DNA of 64,000 nt from Saturnia japonica (GCA_033032175.1 CM065325.1:15652930-15716929); one strand, 5' to 3'; shown: positions 1 to 11,335, counted from the first letter of the stretch. A program made the numbers and translations. Notes: generated by a model not told the origin, from the letters alone.

Positions 1-154
1 TCACGTATTATTTTCGTGTATATTATGTATTGTTAATTGTTAAATTTCCAGGGCATCGGTTAGGTTAATGTATTCGTCCGTTCAGATATAATTTATAATA
101 CGATCCTTTTAGTTTATTAAAGAATGTTTTATATAATAAAATAACTGAAAAGAA

Positions 155-1597
155 TGTAGAGTCGCCGCGCGCTAGCAACAGTAATCGTGCTCTGGGAAGC
201 ACGAGCTATATAAACAGACAACGATGGGCTCGAAGGATGATACTTGCTGGAGCCGCATCGCAACGTGAATATCGTTAATATTGGATCCAAATTGTTCAAG
301 GCAACCCACTAAGTAGGAACCCGATGAGAAGATCATTCTGGCTGGAGCTAGTCAGATTATGAGGATGATCAAGATTAATTACCAGGTCACTTACGGACAG
401 CGATAACATTAGTCATGCAAGGCTTGGGGTGGCTATTTAGGGGAGGTTGGAGGCCACTGGGGGCAACCCCAAATAAACAGACATACATCATTCTTACATG
501 GGTTGTCGGACCGTGTACATACAGTACTTGCACTTAACCCTGTTTACGCTCATAAGAATTGTAATTCCGTAAGGAAGATATCAAGGAAAATCCTGGAGTC
601 TCCGATAGTCTATCTGATGTCTCTCTCTTCGACATCAGAAGTGGGATAAGAATACACGTCCAAATTTATCACGCTCGAAACAAATCCTGTGCTGATTGAT
701 ATGATTGCAATTATTGTCGAAAATGAAGGTGCTGAGAATCGTCCAGGCGGGTGTGTCTCTGTAACGACTAGTATGGCTAGTTAGTTTGTCAATGTTTATG
801 CAAGCCTCTTCATCTATATCTGGCAGTCATTGAACGAGTTGTTGATGCTGTAGTGGGTCTGAATCTGAATCTCACTGGGATCGGTGCAGGTATAAAACAC
901 GTCACACAACATGTCGCTACTGTTACCAGACTGATGCCTCTATTTGGTGAGCGGTTTTCATTTTGTTTTGAGAGTTTATTAAGATGTTTGTCGTGGTTAA
1001 GATAGTGCTATCCATGTTCGCCGATGGGATTCACTAGTTTAGTCCAGAAGTAAAGTTCCATAGTTTATCCTGGTCGAAGGGAATGCCATCCGGGCCAGAT
1101 CCATTACGAGTTGGTTGAAGGGATGCACTGGACCGATCCAGATGTGATGATAGTTTATCCTAGTCGAAGGGAGTGTCATCCGGGCCAGACTCATTACGGG
1201 TTGGTTGAAGGGATCACTGAACCGATCCAGATGTGATGGTAATTTATCTTGGTCAAAGGAACAATATCGAGGCACTCGTCCAGTCTAGATTTTAGTATCC
1301 TGATGGTGGGGAAAATATCCTCCTTGCTAGAGCCACCATGAATTCGTTGTATCGCAGCATTCGTAAGTTCCAAGTTACTATGGTTATGATCTTCATGTGA
1401 TTTGCGTTTGGTATGAATGACGGGAATCCGTGTAGAATAAAATGATGATATTAGCAGGATGAACGAGCGGATATGCGACTGATTGGAAATTGTATGTTTA
1501 AGAAGTACGATAACGCCCGAGGACAGTCTTATGTCAGTGAAGCGTGTCTCGAACCTCGAACATCCGATAGTCTATCTGATGTTTCTCTCTTCGAGAT
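155..1597 (+). mobile_element. Possible non-autonomous LTR retrotransposon (divergent)
   Basis: The left part (about 155-634) looks like a long terminal repeat. It starts with TGTAGAG, carries a TATA motif GCTATATAAAC near 205-217, and ends CTCTCTTCGACA at 634. A primer-binding-site-like stretch, CAGAAGTGGGATAAG, follows from 636. A second, shorter copy lies at about 1431-1597: TGTAGA at its start, a GATGATA..T.GC.GGA stretch also found near 235-252, and the tail CCGATAGTCTATCTGATGT followed by TCTCTCTTCGA as in the left copy. The interior of about 800 bp codes for nothing recognisable and holds a 90-bp tandem repeat. That layout fits a LARD/TRIM-type element. The LTRs are diverged and the right one is partly deleted, and I see no clear target-site duplication. 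It could also be two related solitary fragments. Confidence 0.42.
1060..1269 (+). repeat. Tandem repeat, about 90-bp unit, 2.3 copies
   Basis: Units start at 1060, 1150 and about 1239 with ATAGTTTATCC or a variant. Each contains CATCCGGGCCAGA, GGTTGGTTGAAGGGAT-like and GACCGATCCAGATGTGATG-like segments. The third unit is partial. The period is close to 90 bp, so it reads in frame: on the minus strand it gives a 30-residue repeat within a 78-codon frame (1039-1275). I think that frame is incidental. Confidence 0.85.
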
Positions 1598-1599
1598 AT

Positions 1600-2017
1600 T
1601 TAATTATAGGTCAATATTTGTTTACATTTTAGGATTGACAGATATGTCAAATACTATGATAGTTTTAGGATATGCTTAGTTAGGAAAATATATTTTTATC
1701 TAACAAGGTTTTATGCAAATTAATAAAACCTTGAGATACATAGTTCGATTTCGAGTACAAATTATTTTGAATTTTATAAGAATTCATATAATTAATAAAA
1801 AAATGAGTATTTGAAGAGAATCAGAAAGAACGATTGTCATTGTACGACAGACCTCGTAGTCGTAAAGATTGTTTATTATATAAAATATTAAAAAAATAGT
1901 AGAAGTTTTGTGAGACTCCACTTGAATTTTAATAAAAATAATAATTATTTTTAAAAGCTAATATAATATTGGCATAGAAATATCCAATGTAAATTATTGA
2001 AATAAACTGAAGATTGA
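1600..2017. other. AT-rich stretch, nothing recognised
   Basis: Very AT-rich sequence with short poly-A and poly-T runs. I see no coding frame, terminal repeat or known repeat word here. Confidence 0.5.
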
Positions 2018-2341
2018 ACTAAAATCACTGGAGAAACCTCATATCGGAATTTTGTATTAATATTCAACTACATATTTCCATTTCATAATGACGAAAATCT
2101 CGATGTTCAAGATTATTACGCTGAGCCGGCTGCTACAGGCGACGGTTCTTGCTTCGAGTCTGCATTGAACCGGTGGCTTGAGTTGGCAGCTACTGGTGCG
2201 AGCTACAATGAGCCGATCGAGCAAGACCGTGGAATAATATGCCATGGTCTCAACAAGGAGCTGCTTATACTGAAAACCTGTCCAGTTAGATTATTGTGTG
2301 GTGAAAACTTGGATTGTTGGAACTCTAATAACACTAAGTAA
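2018..2341 (+). other. Unidentified open frame with GC-rich core
   Basis: A stop-to-stop frame of about 108 codons with no ATG near its start. Its middle (2120-2260) is much richer in GC than the surroundings and encodes a balanced composition, for example DVQDYYAEPAATGDGSCFES followed by a stretch with LNRWLELAATG. The frame ends at TAA (2339-2341). I do not recognise the protein. It could be an old exon, a transposon remnant or chance. No convincing splice acceptor is visible upstream. Confidence 0.2.
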
Positions 2342-2896
2342 TTTGAATCACGATATTGTAAACCTGTATATATTTTTATAAATCAAATTGTGAGATGTCC
2401 TGGAATTAAACTTTTATCTAACTATCTGATTTCTCATAATTTTTTTCCCCTCTCGGTTTATCTTTTCCATATTGATTGATTTTCCCATATATCTGATCAA
2501 CTGTGATTTTATTTTTCTCTAGCAGAAACTTGGCAAAAAATCCCTATTATTTGAGTCAAAAATACAACTATACAGGGATGGGTCGATTAAGTGACGACGG
2601 GTTTCTCAGGTATAAGTATTTATGAGTGTCCGAAGCAATGTAGTAGACTATTATTTACCATTAAACTGACACCGGTAACACGAGCATACGAATAGACGAT
2701 CATCCATATTTATTGGTGCATTTATCCCCTATATCCTCTCGTATCGAAGTATACCGACTCCTCGAAGCAATTCCGATGAGATTATCGGAATGCTGGGTGG
2801 AGGTTTAGATTCTTAAGTCGAATAAAATTCGATAATCAAGTTTTAGGCCGCAGCGATCAATTTGTCTGTGGGTGTCGTGTTTACAATTTGTTATCA
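2342..2896. other. Non-coding AT-rich stretch, nothing recognised
   Basis: No coding frame or repeat boundary that I can support. Confidence 0.45.
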
Positions 2897-3252
2897 TAAT
2901 ATTAATAAGCGAGAAGAAAATTTCGGACACCTTTTTTATGCGTATTGCGTGCACGGAAGTCTGTGAGATTTGGCATGATTAAAGTTTATATGGAGAAGGA
3001 GTGCAGAAAGCTAAAATTTATCTATAATATCTGTTACTAATATATTAAATAAACCAAATTAATAATGAGAATCTTAACACAACCAGTGCCATTGAAGTTA
3101 GACCCCACAAAATATTGACATTGTCACTCAATGAAAAGGGACAGCAAGTGATATAATATTCATTGTTTACGTTCATACTGCAAATGTCATACAGAAAATA
3201 GTCTATGATGAAAAAGTCGCTGGTTGAATTTCGACCTTAGGGCGATCGCTAG
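2897..3252 (+). mobile_element. Helitron-like non-autonomous element, family B copy 1
   Basis: Shares long blocks with 43022-43373, 15477-15723 (reverse) and 21417-21720 (reverse): GCACGGAAGTCTGTGAGATT, AGAAAGCTAAAATTTATCTA, the CCATTGAAGTTAGACC block and AATATTGACATTGTCACTCA. The 3' end is GGGCGATCGCTAG at 3252 next to host T (3253). CTAG beside T is the Helitron 3' rule, and the palindrome GCGATCGC sits directly before the end. It has no coding capacity. The 5' boundary is approximate. Confidence 0.7.
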
Positions 3253-3284
3253 TACATATCTTATTATATTAAGTGAACAATTCT

Positions 3285-3445
3285 TGTATATATATATGTA
3301 CTTGGTTTCTCGGAAATAGCTCCAACAATTTCGATGAAACTTTGCATTTAGATAATGTTTCACATTCCATGTTTACCTAGATAGGTGTTTTTCTTTTTTT
3401 GTTTATAAGACACCGGGCACAGCTCGGTCGCCCAGATATTAATTA
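3285..3445 (-). mobile_element. Family E repeat, reverse copy
   Basis: Reverse complement of the units at 17207-17545. The shared words are CTCGGTCGCCCAGATATTAA (reverse of the 5' start), CACCTATCTAGGT, ACATTATCTAAATGCAAA and the TTTCCGAGAAACC end. The stretch GACCGAGCTGTGCCCGGTGTC (read on the minus strand) can fold into a short imperfect hairpin. No coding. Confidence 0.7.
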
Positions 3446-3983
3446 TGTTAACTATTAAAATTGCTACGTACTGCAGACTATTAAAAGGAGGAATATTTAT
3501 TCTGTAAAATTAAATTAAATGACAATTACACGCATTGTGGATATAATTATTGTGCGAAAATAAATCTACTCAAAAACCGCGATATCACAAAATAGATAAG
3601 TACAGAGAGGCAGCTCCATAGTTATAGCGAGCGATAACCTCGGTGCACATTTATTGCCAAGGATCTCGAATCAAGTCAATCGATCGCCACAGTCACAATG
3701 TCCGCGTTTTGCAGATATAAGTAATTTTATTATTGTTTCGGTGTATGACACTAGGCTCTGAATTGACAATGAATGAACGATCTTGTATTTAGAAAGTATT
3801 GTGTATTTGCTTGTATAAAATGCTATATTAAGCCGAGATGAATTTGCATTTATAAGCCATAGTTTAAGACGTTTTTCAGTTACCAATTCATGGATTTTCA
3901 TATATTAAAAAATGCGCTTAGAATAAGTATAAGAAATAAATGATTTTAATGAAATTTCTCAATTTAAATTTTCATAGAATATT
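3446..3983. other. AT-rich stretch, nothing recognised
   Basis: A 76-codon minus-strand frame at 3671-3901 has typical random AT-rich composition and no domain. I see no repeat. Confidence 0.4.
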
Positions 3984-4337
3984 GTAGACCCAGTAAGGCC
4001 AGACCTACTATGTGGATCGGAGTACTGGCCGATGAAGAAGACGGTTGAACAGAAAATTCACACCACAGAGATGAAGATGCTACTTTGGTCTGGTGGAGTT
4101 TTGAAAAATGACAAAATAAGTAGCAAAAATGCAGAAAAACTAACGGAGGACCGTTTACGCTAGTACGGGCATCTGATGAGGAGATATGATGACCATATGA
4201 TTAAAAGAGTCAAGAACATAGAAGACGGTAAAAGAGGCCGTGGACAACCACCAATAATCTAACTACGAAAAAGAAAAAAGCAAGCAAAACAAGAAAAGAG
4301 GCATCTCACAACCGTACGAGTAAAGCAGAAGTACTAG
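3984..4337 (+). pseudogene. RTE-type LINE reverse-transcriptase C-terminal relic
   Basis: One frame, from GTA at 3984 to TAG at 4337, reads RPDLLCGSEYWPMKK, then KIHTTEMKMLLWSGG, RLR*YGHLMRRYDDHMIKR and GKRGRGQPP. This matches the well-known tail of RTE-type insect LINE polyproteins (usual form RPxxLYGSECWPxKK ... EMKMLRWxxG ... RLRWxGHVxRR ... RRGRGRPP). Two in-frame stops interrupt it, TAG at 4161-4163 (in place of the conserved Trp after RLR) and TAA at 4260-4262. The catalytic region is absent, so it is a dead 3' fragment. No host gene is adjacent. Confidence 0.75.
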
Positions 4338-5067
4338 GAGAGCTGACCTCAATTGATAAAAAATCCTACGGTAAATTTTGTAAAATCAAGGGTAAACGGA
4401 AGATAAGATTTATCGATACTAAAATTCTTACATTTTTCCCCAGTGCGTTTTGTGCCTTCAGCCCACAAAAAATAATTCGCGTACAAAATATCGCATGTTG
4501 AAAATCCGCAGTGCGTGTTAAGCCTTATTAGTTTTTTTACTAGATAAAATTACATTGTCATCGCATTTTCTTAAGGGGTTCAAATTCAAAAGACAAAGCT
4601 TTATCCAATTTTTTTTGTTCAAATATATTAAATTTTATTTGATGAAGATGATATTTTAATTGTTAAGTTACACATGCGTCAAGTCATGAGAAAAATTAAT
4701 TAATAGATATTAAGTAATGTTTCAAAAATTATTAATTAGTTTTATGTAAATGTACGTTCAACAGTAAGTAAACAGTGATTATGAAAACCACCACAGCTAT
4801 TTAACAAAATATCGAAATATTTATTATTAAATCACTGTATTAACACTGAATCTGTGTAGATAAGAGAATTAACGATCATAAAATTATTGTGGCATTTTTA
4901 ATCAACCACCGTATTTTGAACGTAGAAAACAATAGATATCATTCCAAATTTTTGATCGATCGTAGACAGATTTGACATTTTTGTTACCTATATTTTTTTG
5001 CCAAAAACAATTTAAATAGTATTAGAATATCTCGTACGTTTTATCCACGTATACTTTTTATACAATA
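4338..5067. other. AT-rich non-coding stretch
   Basis: No coding frame. I noticed no clear repeat family in this stretch. Confidence 0.4.
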
Positions 5068-5266
5068 CTACCTGTACCCGCGACTTCATTTGCATGGATA
5101 TCGGAAAACAACACAAATTAATAAAAGTCGTTAAGCTTTGTCATTTACTGGGATAACGACTATCCTATATGTTAATCCAGGTTACAAAAAAATATCTGTG
5201 TGCCAAATTTTATCAACATCTGTTCAGCCGTTTTTGCGTGATTGAGTAACAAACATTTGGATGTTT
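5068..5266 (-). mobile_element. Helitron-like interspersed repeat ('acccgcgacttc' type)
   Basis: Read on the minus strand the element ends GCGGGTACAGGTAG, followed by host T (A at 5067). The body, GATAACGACTATCCTATATG, TGCCAAATTTTATCAACATC and TTCAGCCGTTTTTGCGTGA, is the familiar lepidopteran repeat of this type. The terminal GTAG departs from CTAG by one base. Only one copy in the window. Confidence 0.55.
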
Positions 5267-6506
5267 AACCTAGTGACATCTTACCTTTAATATTTTAGAA
5301 TTACTTTTCATGAGTTACAAATTACTATCTGAACTTGTGGAATGCGGCCCTTTCGATGAATGTATTTTACGTGACATTATCACACATATTATATAACATT
5401 ATCTTGTTAGTTTGAACAAGGTTGAATTGTTTCGCGGCTGGGCCGAAATTTGAAATTGCCTTGGTCTTATAACAACCTGGAAACCATTCGATTTGTTTTC
5501 TCAAAATAACGCAACAGGCAATGAACTAGTTAGACTGATTATAACTGGTATTTTTAGTTGTATGATAAAAAAACCAAAGCTCAAGGGACGTTTCAAAAAT
5601 ATTTAGTAGGTGTATGTTACTGAAATTATTTAGTCATACAAATTTAATTAAGCGTGAACAATCACGTTGCAAATATCAGAACAGTGCAGTAATAGATCCG
5701 CATAACTTTGTGCAACATAATATACTTCAGTATGAAGTTAGCTTGTAGTTATTGGCAGTAGTTTGAGACTTGAGAAGTGAGCTGCAGTGTTGTGAGAAAT
5801 GCCGTATTAATATTATGATTCCAACGCGAACTTCTAAATTATATTAGTCTGCCTAGAAATTATTGTATTTCAATACTCTAATACTGTTAATTAGAATTAA
5901 ACTTGTTAAAATTAATGAAAAGATGAAAGATTATGTTTAATATATTAAATATTAATTATCAAGCCATAGACTGTTTAGTCATGTACGAAAAACAATTATC
6001 GGTAACACTCTTCCAGTTGCCAACTGTCAACTATTCACTCAATCGTTGATTATTGTGTCATAGAGAAAACTTGATTACGAACAATTTTTTGTTTACTAAA
6101 ACAACTTATATCTAGTGGATTTAGGCATATAATTTCATTTTTAATTAAATAAAACCGATTGGAACATTCTATGTTCATGTGACATGAATTTTTTTGTTGA
6201 AAAATATTTTTTTGTGGTCGCTCCATGTATGTACTCGTATGTACACTGTATACCTAGGTATACTTTAATATATTTGTATCAAAGGCAACAATATGGCAAA
6301 GTTCAAGATTATTTTAATTCGAATATTTAAAATGTTTTCTATTATTCTTAAATATTGAAATAACTGACTTCATCTTTTTCGGGATCGAGTGCTAAATCTT
6401 AAAACAAATAACCAACAGGGTTTTCTATAAAATAAATGTCAACATAAATTGTCTTTCTGATATTATAATTCGATTTTTATTTTCTAATGGTCGTCGGCTT
6501 CGAATC
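5267..6506. other. AT-rich stretch, nothing recognised
   Basis: About 1.2 kb with no open frame of note, no terminal repeats and no shared words with other repeats of the window that I could find. Confidence 0.4.
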
Positions 6507-6745
6507 AATAATGACTTAGTGGTAGCTTGTACTGACACCACTGCTATAGACGTGAGTTCAATTTCCTACAATGAGCATTACGTACGGGAAAACTTCATTA
6601 TGAAATCATAGCATATTCTAATAGCTGCCAGCCCAGCTACCACCTTCAGGTTGAAAATAGAGCCACTTACCTTACATAGTCTGAGCGTGTTACTATCTTG
6701 GGCCACAGCGTCACTTAGCATCAGGTAAGATTGTGCTAATGTTAC
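6507..6745 (+). mobile_element. tRNA-derived SINE, family K copy 1
   Basis: The head ACTTAGTGGTAGCTTGTACT is an A-box-like segment and GAGTTCAATTTCC is a weakened B box. The body GAAAACTTCATTATGAAATC, GCCAGCCCAGCTACCACCTT and CTGAGCGTGTTACTATCTTG is shared with copies at 7757-7985, 24270-24470, 38945-39055, and in reverse at 26970-27095, 44640-44745 and 57490-57575. It is transcribed by Pol III in active members; this copy is eroded. Confidence 0.7.
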
Positions 6746-7756
6746 AAAGAATTAAAAAAGAAATTGGTGTGTAGTAAAACTGATATTGTATGTTCACCGT
6801 GGCCTTCTATCTAGAAACAAGTCTGCTTTTCTGATGCCAAACACGAGGACTTTTGAGGACTGTGTTGGATTACTGCTATTTTGTAGCTAAGATTATTGAA
6901 GTAAGCCTGCATTCCCATAGCTTCTGACATTCTTTGCTATACCTAGCAGATACGACTATTTTAACTTTAATAGTATCCATTACGATAATCTTAAAAGTGA
7001 CAAAGTAAAAACAAAACGGACAGGGCACTGTTTTAAGACGTTTATTACGCATTAATTGATTTCGTCCAGTAATTTTATTTTTACACATATTGTGCCAAAT
7101 CATTATAGTCTATTAATTGAGGAATGATATGTAAAGTTTTCTTCAAATGAAAAATTAATTGACAAATAATATTTGTTTATGATTTCTAAAAGTATTTTGA
7201 CGATTCTAACAGCCTATCAATTGACTATAAAGACATATTCTTCATATTCAGTGTGGCCTATAGAAAGGATGTCTATAGAGTTTGCAAAATGTACAGACGT
7301 AAGTAAACATTTATTAATATAGATTAACGAACGTAGCCCTCAGTGTATCAGAAGGTAGCGTGACGCACTCTTTCTTCTTGAATTCATTCCATAGTAAAGT
7401 GGGGAGCGTTCACTTAATTTACCTCCAGAATTCCATTTCGGTAATTTACTATGAATTTTAGATTTTTATAGTTAATATATTTATTCCACTGCGACTTGAA
7501 ACTGTTTTAGACGGTTGGGTTGATCGAATAGATTTAGGATACGTTCGATGAGTTTTGATTAACCCAATCTAATGATAAATAATAGATCAAATTAACAGAT
7601 CGATTCGTTAATAGGGACATGCTAAATACCTATTGACTGTTAAAGTATCAGTTTATTCTTCTGAAAGTCATGAGTTAGAAGCATGAAATTAATTCCAATC
7701 CCCGAATCATTGTTTATTAATAAACAATTTATTTTCTGAAACCAAACAACGGTTCC
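6746..7756. other. Non-coding stretch, nothing recognised
   Basis: Contains several chance minus-strand frames (for example 6876-7103) with no domain. The segment 7370-7440 is slightly richer in GC but unrecognised. Confidence 0.35.
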
Positions 7757-7985
7757 AAATGACTCTATGGTAACGTGTACAGACATGGCGTCGATCGACA
7801 TCAGTTTGAATTCCTGCAATAAGCCTGAACTTTCGGTGAAGTAAAACATTGTGATGAAACAATATTTTCTAATTCCCGTCTCAAATTTAAAATCTGTTGC
7901 CAAGAACCTATCGACGTGTTCCGTTAGCAACACTTGAGAGTCAGTCGCTCCACTAGGCTGAGCGTGTTACCGTCTTCGGCAAATT
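7757..7985 (+). mobile_element. tRNA-derived SINE, family K copy 2
   Basis: Head CTCTATGGTAACGTGTACAG, B-box-like AGTTTGAATTCC, then AATAAGCCTGAACTTTCGGT, GAAGTAAAACATTGTGATGA, AAATCTGTTGCC and the 3' part CACTTGAGAGTCAGTCGCTC plus AGGCTGAGCGTGTTACCGTC. It is the most complete 5'-to-3' copy of the family in the window. Confidence 0.7.
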
Positions 7986-8689
7986 ATTTTAAAGAAGATA
8001 ATGCTAAGAAATAGATAAAGTTGTATTTAGTGTTAGTACCACGTGAGTTAAAGTGACGTATCTTATACCTGATGGTGGCGGTAGTATCTACAAAAGAAAA
8101 CAGTGGTGACTGTCGAGAGATCAACAATCTAACTACAATCGCCAAAATAATGCCATTATAAGTAAATAGACACTTGCTATGTGGGGATTGATGAACTGCG
8201 ACGCACACAAACGAATCACTGAAGGACTTTTCACTTCAAGCAGTCTGGGTGTACAGCATTTATACAGACATAAAATAAAGAGAACGTGCATAAGCAAATA
8301 TTTTTCTACAATTTTCAAAACGCATAAATGTTTCTGACAATTTAAAATCGTATTCACTGAAGTTTTGAAATCGTCTAGTTACTTGTATTTTTAAGCACTT
8401 TGAGACAAATTACCATCAATATAAAAGGTTTTCTTCACTCACGGATAAGAAAGATTAACCACTAAAAGCATTGAAGTCACTTCCAGCAGTTTTCCGGTTC
8501 GTGATAAACTCGAGCGTGTTCGCGTGTTGTCGTAGAATCACAGTGAGTATCACGTCGCGCTGCTAGCGACATCTGTAGCGTATTGCCAGATAATATTATG
8601 ATGCTACCGAGGTTATTAAGACATTTGATAATACCATCGAGATTATCATCCAATTATTATTTAAATAGGGCAAATACAAGCAAGACAAG

Positions 8690-8880
8690 TTTTAACTAAA
8701 AAGAAAACCAGCTTCTATGATTTTAACAGTTTCCTGATGTATCCCCTAGTCAACCAATAAAAGAAGCATCCAAACCGGTTCATAAACAAAGAAGTTACGG
8801 CTGAACATCCTTCAAAAAAAAATCTAATTGAGAAGCTTTCGTCTATTCTGAAGTCGGTTAATAATACTGTCTGCATATGT
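8690..8880 (-). repeat. Family H interspersed repeat
   Basis: Reverse copy of the lepidopteran 'acttcaaaaaggag' repeat. Shared words are CAAACCGGTTCATAAACAAA, GAAGTTACGGCTGAACATCC and the TCTGAAGTCGGTTAATAA end. Compare the forward copies at 10915, 22930 and 23215. Confidence 0.6.
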
Positions 8881-9739
8881 TATTCATCTCTATATATTCG
8901 ATGTTATATTTATTGTATTGACAAATTATATCAAAACATAGATAGTTCAAGGATACAAGAAGAGAAATTGACATAGAGACGAGAAGGGTAAATAGTGGTC
9001 AGCGGGTAATGGTAGTTATGTGTGCGAACAAGTGATGTAAATGTATTGACTTTCATTAACTAATATGAAACCTACCATTACCCTCATAATCACAACGCTT
9101 TTAAATTTTACTCGGATATAATACAGGAATTCTTCATTTAAGTAAAAAAAATTGGATTATAAAATACATATCGTATTGATATAATCTCGTTCATCGGAAT
9201 CGTTTCAAAATATATCAAATGTAGAGGTGGAGGTATACTCTAAGAAAGCTTCCGGTGCGGCGTCCGTTAACAGGAAGCACCAGTCGGTAGACTACAAAGC
9301 AATGCAATATTGTATTCACAATATAGATTATACCGAGGGCAGGTTCAAATACACAAAGCAGAGCCAAATTGACTAACTTATATTTGTAACGTTCTTATTT
9401 TACGCTAACATTGTGGACAAATATTGTATTAATTTAATGTACTGAAAGGCACTTATAAATGTCAAAGCTGTTTTGTAAAACATTCCAATCATCGAGTAGA
9501 GTCGATAAGAAACTCGATCGAATTTGTATTGAATATGCACAAATATCTCATAAGAATTCACATAATGATCTGAGTAGGTACCTTAAATAGCCTAATCATT
9601 AGGCTTCTAACCATTTCTCAGCAAAACCTGCTTGTCATGGCTGCTGAAATTATTGTACGGTAAAGTGCCTTAGAATCTTATTATAGAAGATAACCCAATT
9701 AAATATTGTAATAAAAATAAGTTTACTTACTATAATACT
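8881..9739. other. Non-coding stretch, nothing recognised
   Basis: No open frame. A slightly GC-richer patch at 9225-9300 has a partial inverted repeat (GCTTCCGGTGC with GGAAGCACC) but no element boundary. Confidence 0.35.
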
Positions 9740-9906
9740 CAGGCCTAGCCAGGCGCGCGAAACGGATAGGGGTTAACTATACGCCCCTTCCAGCAAGAGT
9801 TTGGTAAGCGTGTGGTAGCTGTACGGATGCAGAAAGGTTTACCAGTCAACGTTTACGCTCCGTTTTATAATATTGGGCACATCAAACGAGCCGTGAAGAG
9901 GTATTT
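9740..9906 (+). pseudogene. LINE 3'-end fragment ('LPxNVxxPxYNI' family)
   Basis: The stretch 9833-9905 reads KGLPVNVYAPFYNIGHIKRA followed by VKRYF. The same C-terminal motif occurs at 36845-37070 (AASVFPTSFNMESIKHNVK) and at 46895-47125 (PANVFPPSYNIRSFKRNGK). This is the end of a jockey/CR1-type LINE polyprotein. It abuts a different LINE fragment at 9915, so one was probably inserted beside or into the other. Confidence 0.55.
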
Positions 9907-9914
9907 CTGTAAAC

Positions 9915-10708
9915 ATGCATGAACAGCTACGACAGTCGATGGAAGCTGTCACCTATAATTCAACAATAACAACAATCCTAAAATCTGTGTGTTTTGCTAT
10001 TTGTCAGTCAATTATTGCATATTGCACCACACCCTGGGGCGGGGCCGCTAAAACTACATTAATAAAATTAGAGCGAGCTCAAAGAACAGTTTTAAATCTA
10101 AGCTTGTTTTTGCCGTATAGATTTCCCACAGTTGAACTATATAATATATCAAAAGTCCTTACTATAAGACAACTTTTTATCTTAAAAACTAATCTTAGTA
10201 CACTCTGTCAATTAATGTATGATCCTAACAATCATTACAATAAAAGACGTAAGCATCATGTATGTGCGACGCTTTCACTCCATCTACAAATTTCACAGAA
10301 TTTCTTCTGTTTTTTAGGTCCTCATAATTATATATAATCAGATTAACGCTATTCTTCAAATTTATCATTTATCTAAACAAAGATCAAAACGTACTATTTA
10401 CAATTGGTTATTAACATTCTCATACAGTAATACAGAAAATTTATTATCTATTGTTTCATAGAACTATGCTCATTCAAAATTATTGTGTATAAAACGATGA
10501 TAATATAGGTAAAATTAGAGAACGAGGGTCTGGATATCTGTAGTCCAGGTCTTTGTACCTTCTTCAGACTCCAGACCTCACATTAAATGTAATTATCATT
10601 ATTACCTACTGTTGTATAAAATTTATGTTCGTATTTTTTTTTACAAACAATATTGTATATAAATAAGATGCTAAATGTGAGGTGAAATAAATAATTATCA
10701 TTATTATA
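9915..10708 (+). pseudogene. LINE reverse-transcriptase C-terminal fragment with 3' tail
   Basis: A 140-codon frame (9915-10337) carries the C-terminal part of a non-LTR reverse transcriptase. Motifs in order: SIIAYCTTPWGGAAKT (residues 33-48), LERAQRTVLNLSL (52-64), YRFPTVELYNISKVLTIRQL (67-86), then FFCFLGPHNY near the end. These match the thumb/C-terminal region of lepidopteran jockey/CR1-group LINEs. The catalytic FADD box is missing, so the copy is 5'-truncated. After TAA at 10335 a frameshift recovers more protein (NAILQIYHLSKQ ... YNWLLTFSYSNTENLLSIVS) ending at TAG 10461. A non-coding tail follows, ending with AAATAAATAATTATCATTAT near 10708. The start codon shown is only the first ATG in the fragment. 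Confidence 0.8.
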
Positions 10709-10914
10709 ATTTTGTCGTGTTAGTTTGCTGTTATTATTGGAATATACTGTATGTACCGCTCGGTGCTGTAAGGTGTGTAAATCTGAACATTAGTTTTCCC
10801 TCGTTTGCCTCAAGACTAAAGTCTACATCTATGTTTTATCGTTGTATGTTGGTAATCACCATGACTTTGTAAATTTCACATATTTATACATTTATTATTA
10901 AATATATTTTATTT

Positions 10915-11104
10915 ACAGACATCAAAAAGGAGTATTCTCATTTCGATTATTTCATTGTTAATTTGTTTATCAACCGATTTCGATGTTTCCTTTTTCGTTG
11001 GAAATTAGAATTCGAGGGATCCGCCCTCAACCCATTTTAATTTCATTGGCATTGGATATTTAACTTCGAAGCTACACCAGGGAACTTCTCAAAATCATTG
11101 AAGT
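10915..11104 (+). repeat. Family H interspersed repeat
   Basis: Forward copy: GACATCAAAAAGGAGTATTC, TTTATCAACCGATTTCGATG, TCATTGGCATTGGATATTTA, ACTTCGAAGCTACACCAGGG and AAATCATTGAAGTTGGT. It is directly followed by a reverse family G copy. Confidence 0.65.
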
Positions 11105-11335
11105 TGGTATTTTATTCAACCGACTGAGAAAAAGGAAGATTATTTTTCCAGTGTATGTATGTATAATGTATATTATATGTGTGTATATCTATTTCTTTGG
11201 CACGCTCTGTAGCCTTAACGGCTTGATGGATTTTAGCACACGAGATGTCGTTAGATTCGTCTTAAATGTGGGAGTGACATAGGCATATAATATTTAAGTA
11301 CAACGTCTGGGAATCAAATAAAAAACAATAGTAGA
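11105..11335 (-). repeat. Family G interspersed repeat, reverse 3' part
   Basis: Reverse of 22555-22738 and of the end of 19505-20055: ACCGACTGAGAAAAAGGAAG, TTAACGGCTTGATGGATTTT, ACGAGATGTCGTTAGA and CAACGTCTGGGAATCAAATA. No coding. Confidence 0.65.
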
